The notes under the pieces: model-generated
Seen by the model: the letters and a program-made list of their open reading frames with translations, nothing else
What the model was told of the DNA's origin: nothing
The model's database searches: none
Shown here: piece by piece, positions 6,534 to 6,781 of the stretch
Numbering within the stretch: position 1 is the first letter of the stretch
Layout: each line of letters opens with the position of its first letter
Made by a program: the position numbers and the translations under genes
Assembly: GCA_015655255.1 (NCBI GenBank)
Contig: JAATFJ010000190.1
Location: forward strand, 1-6,781
Reading direction: 5' to 3'
Origin: Actinomycetales bacterium
GTDB lineage: Bacteria > Actinomycetota > Actinomycetes > Actinomycetales > Microbacteriaceae
Length of the DNA stretch: 6,781 nt

Positions 6534-6542
6534 TTATCCACA
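6534..6542 (+). promoter_or_regulatory. DnaA box, perfect consensus
   Basis: TTATCCACA equals the classic DnaA-binding consensus. It sits between two convergent gene ends, where no promoter is needed. The cluster normally lies close to oriC, which makes DnaA binding plausible but not shown. Confidence 0.5.
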
Positions 6543-6545
6543 GCT

Positions 6546-6554
6546 CTGTCCACA
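6546..6554 (+). promoter_or_regulatory. Second DnaA-box-like site
   Basis: CTGTCCACA differs by one base from TTGTCCACA, the form favoured in high-GC actinobacteria. It has the same orientation as the box at 6534 and starts 12 bases after it, a spacing close to one helical turn. Confidence 0.4.
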
Positions 6555-6563
6555 CCTGGGGAG

Positions 6564-6581
6564 AATTACACGCGTGTGATT
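6564..6581. repeat. 18-bp near-perfect palindrome
   Basis: AATTACACG and CGTGTGATT are inverted copies with one mismatched pair, centred on CGCG. The AT-rich ends with a CG core look like a protein-binding site more than a hairpin. I do not recognise the motif. Confidence 0.5.
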
Positions 6582-6620
6582 CCAGTGTGCATCCCGCGGT
6601 TTTGGCGCGCGTCCCGCGAA

Positions 6621-6781
6621 TCAGCTGAGGTGGATGAGCGGCGGGAGGAGGAAGACGATGAGGAGGAGAAGCACCGCGAGCACGGCGAGCAGGACGATCT
6701 GCAGAACCCTCTGTGCGCGCTTGCGTGTGCGCCACAGAATGAGGCCGATAAGCGCCCCCAAGACCGCGCCGCCGATGTGCG
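6621..6781 (-). CDS. Rhomboid-family intramembrane serine protease, C-terminal end only
   Basis: The last 52 residues are in the window; the gene continues past base 6781. The first complete codon (6777-6779) is His in HIGGAVLGALIGLIL, which matches the rhomboid helix carrying the catalytic His of the Ser-His dyad. A basic stretch (WRTRKRAQR) and one more hydrophobic segment (VLQIVLLAVLAVLLLLIVF) follow, then PPLIHLS and TGA. Known: rhomboids cut membrane-embedded substrates. Actinobacterial genomes often carry one next to crgA, between it and ppiA-gyrA, and this supports the call. The Ser-containing helix cannot be checked here. Confidence 0.78.
   Translation of the reverse strand, partial: HIGGAVLGALIGLILWRTRKRAQRVLQIVLLAVLAVLLLLIVFLLPPLIHLS

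Noticed and set aside
6592..6618. Two copies of TCCCGCG 20 bases apart
   Set aside because: Seven-base GC-only repeats are expected by chance in this base composition.
6154..6735. N-terminal extension of the sortase frame
   Set aside because: The frame stays open but passes antisense through crgA, its terminator and the rhomboid end. The membrane segment and leaderless promoter place the start at 6153 or 6165.
1..6781. CRISPR array, tRNA or rRNA gene, insertion sequence or integrase
   Set aside because: No regularly spaced repeats, cloverleaf-like segments, transposase motifs or terminal inverted repeats were found by reading both strands.

Overview
The window looks like a chromosomal segment from a high-GC actinobacterium, most likely of the Microbacteriaceae (Microbacterium-like). 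The reasons are the high GC with strong GC3 bias, a crgA gene (an actinobacterial division gene), a class E sortase, leaderless TAnnnT promoters, and a gene order (pknA-pknB / srtE / crgA / rhomboid) that in this phylum lies a few kb from gyrBA-dnaA and oriC. No species can be named from the sequence alone.

Layout. 1-1545 (+): 3' part of a PknA-type membrane Ser/Thr kinase with a PASTA-like and an Ig-like extracellular region. 1649-3337 (+; longer start possible at 1571): PknB, a kinase with one TM segment and three PASTA repeats. 3338-3454: spacer with a possible promoter and RBS for the next gene. 3455-4423 (+): a DNA cytosine-5 methyltransferase of the NgoMIV/NaeI type, broken by an in-frame TGA at 3623-3625. 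4420-5208 (+): its partner NgoMIV-type restriction endonuclease, overlapping by ATGA, whose conserved C-terminal end (5129-5200) is out of frame next to an apparent internal deletion. 5216-5371 (-): a 51-residue membrane protein. 5371-6153 (-): class E sortase. 6229-6468 (+): CrgA, divergent from the sortase. 6488-6516: strong terminator. 6534-6581: two DnaA-box-like sequences and a near-perfect palindrome. 6621-6781 (-): C-terminal end of a rhomboid-family protease.

How it fits together. PknA/PknB (cell-wall sensing and phosphorylation), the sortase (anchoring proteins to peptidoglycan) and CrgA (divisome assembly) form the usual actinobacterial growth and division neighbourhood. A two-gene type II restriction-modification cassette sits in the middle. 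In many relatives the pknB-to-sortase/crgA gap instead holds a glutamine amidotransferase gene (trpG/pabA), which is absent here. Both cassette genes carry damage: the methyltransferase has a nonsense codon before its catalytic motif, and the endonuclease keeps its recognition and catalytic residues but has lost roughly 25-30 codons plus its reading frame near the C-terminus. The most interesting reading is a restriction-modification module caught in decay inside a conserved oriC-proximal cluster. Unusual translation or sequencing error at the TGA is the main alternative for the methyltransferase.
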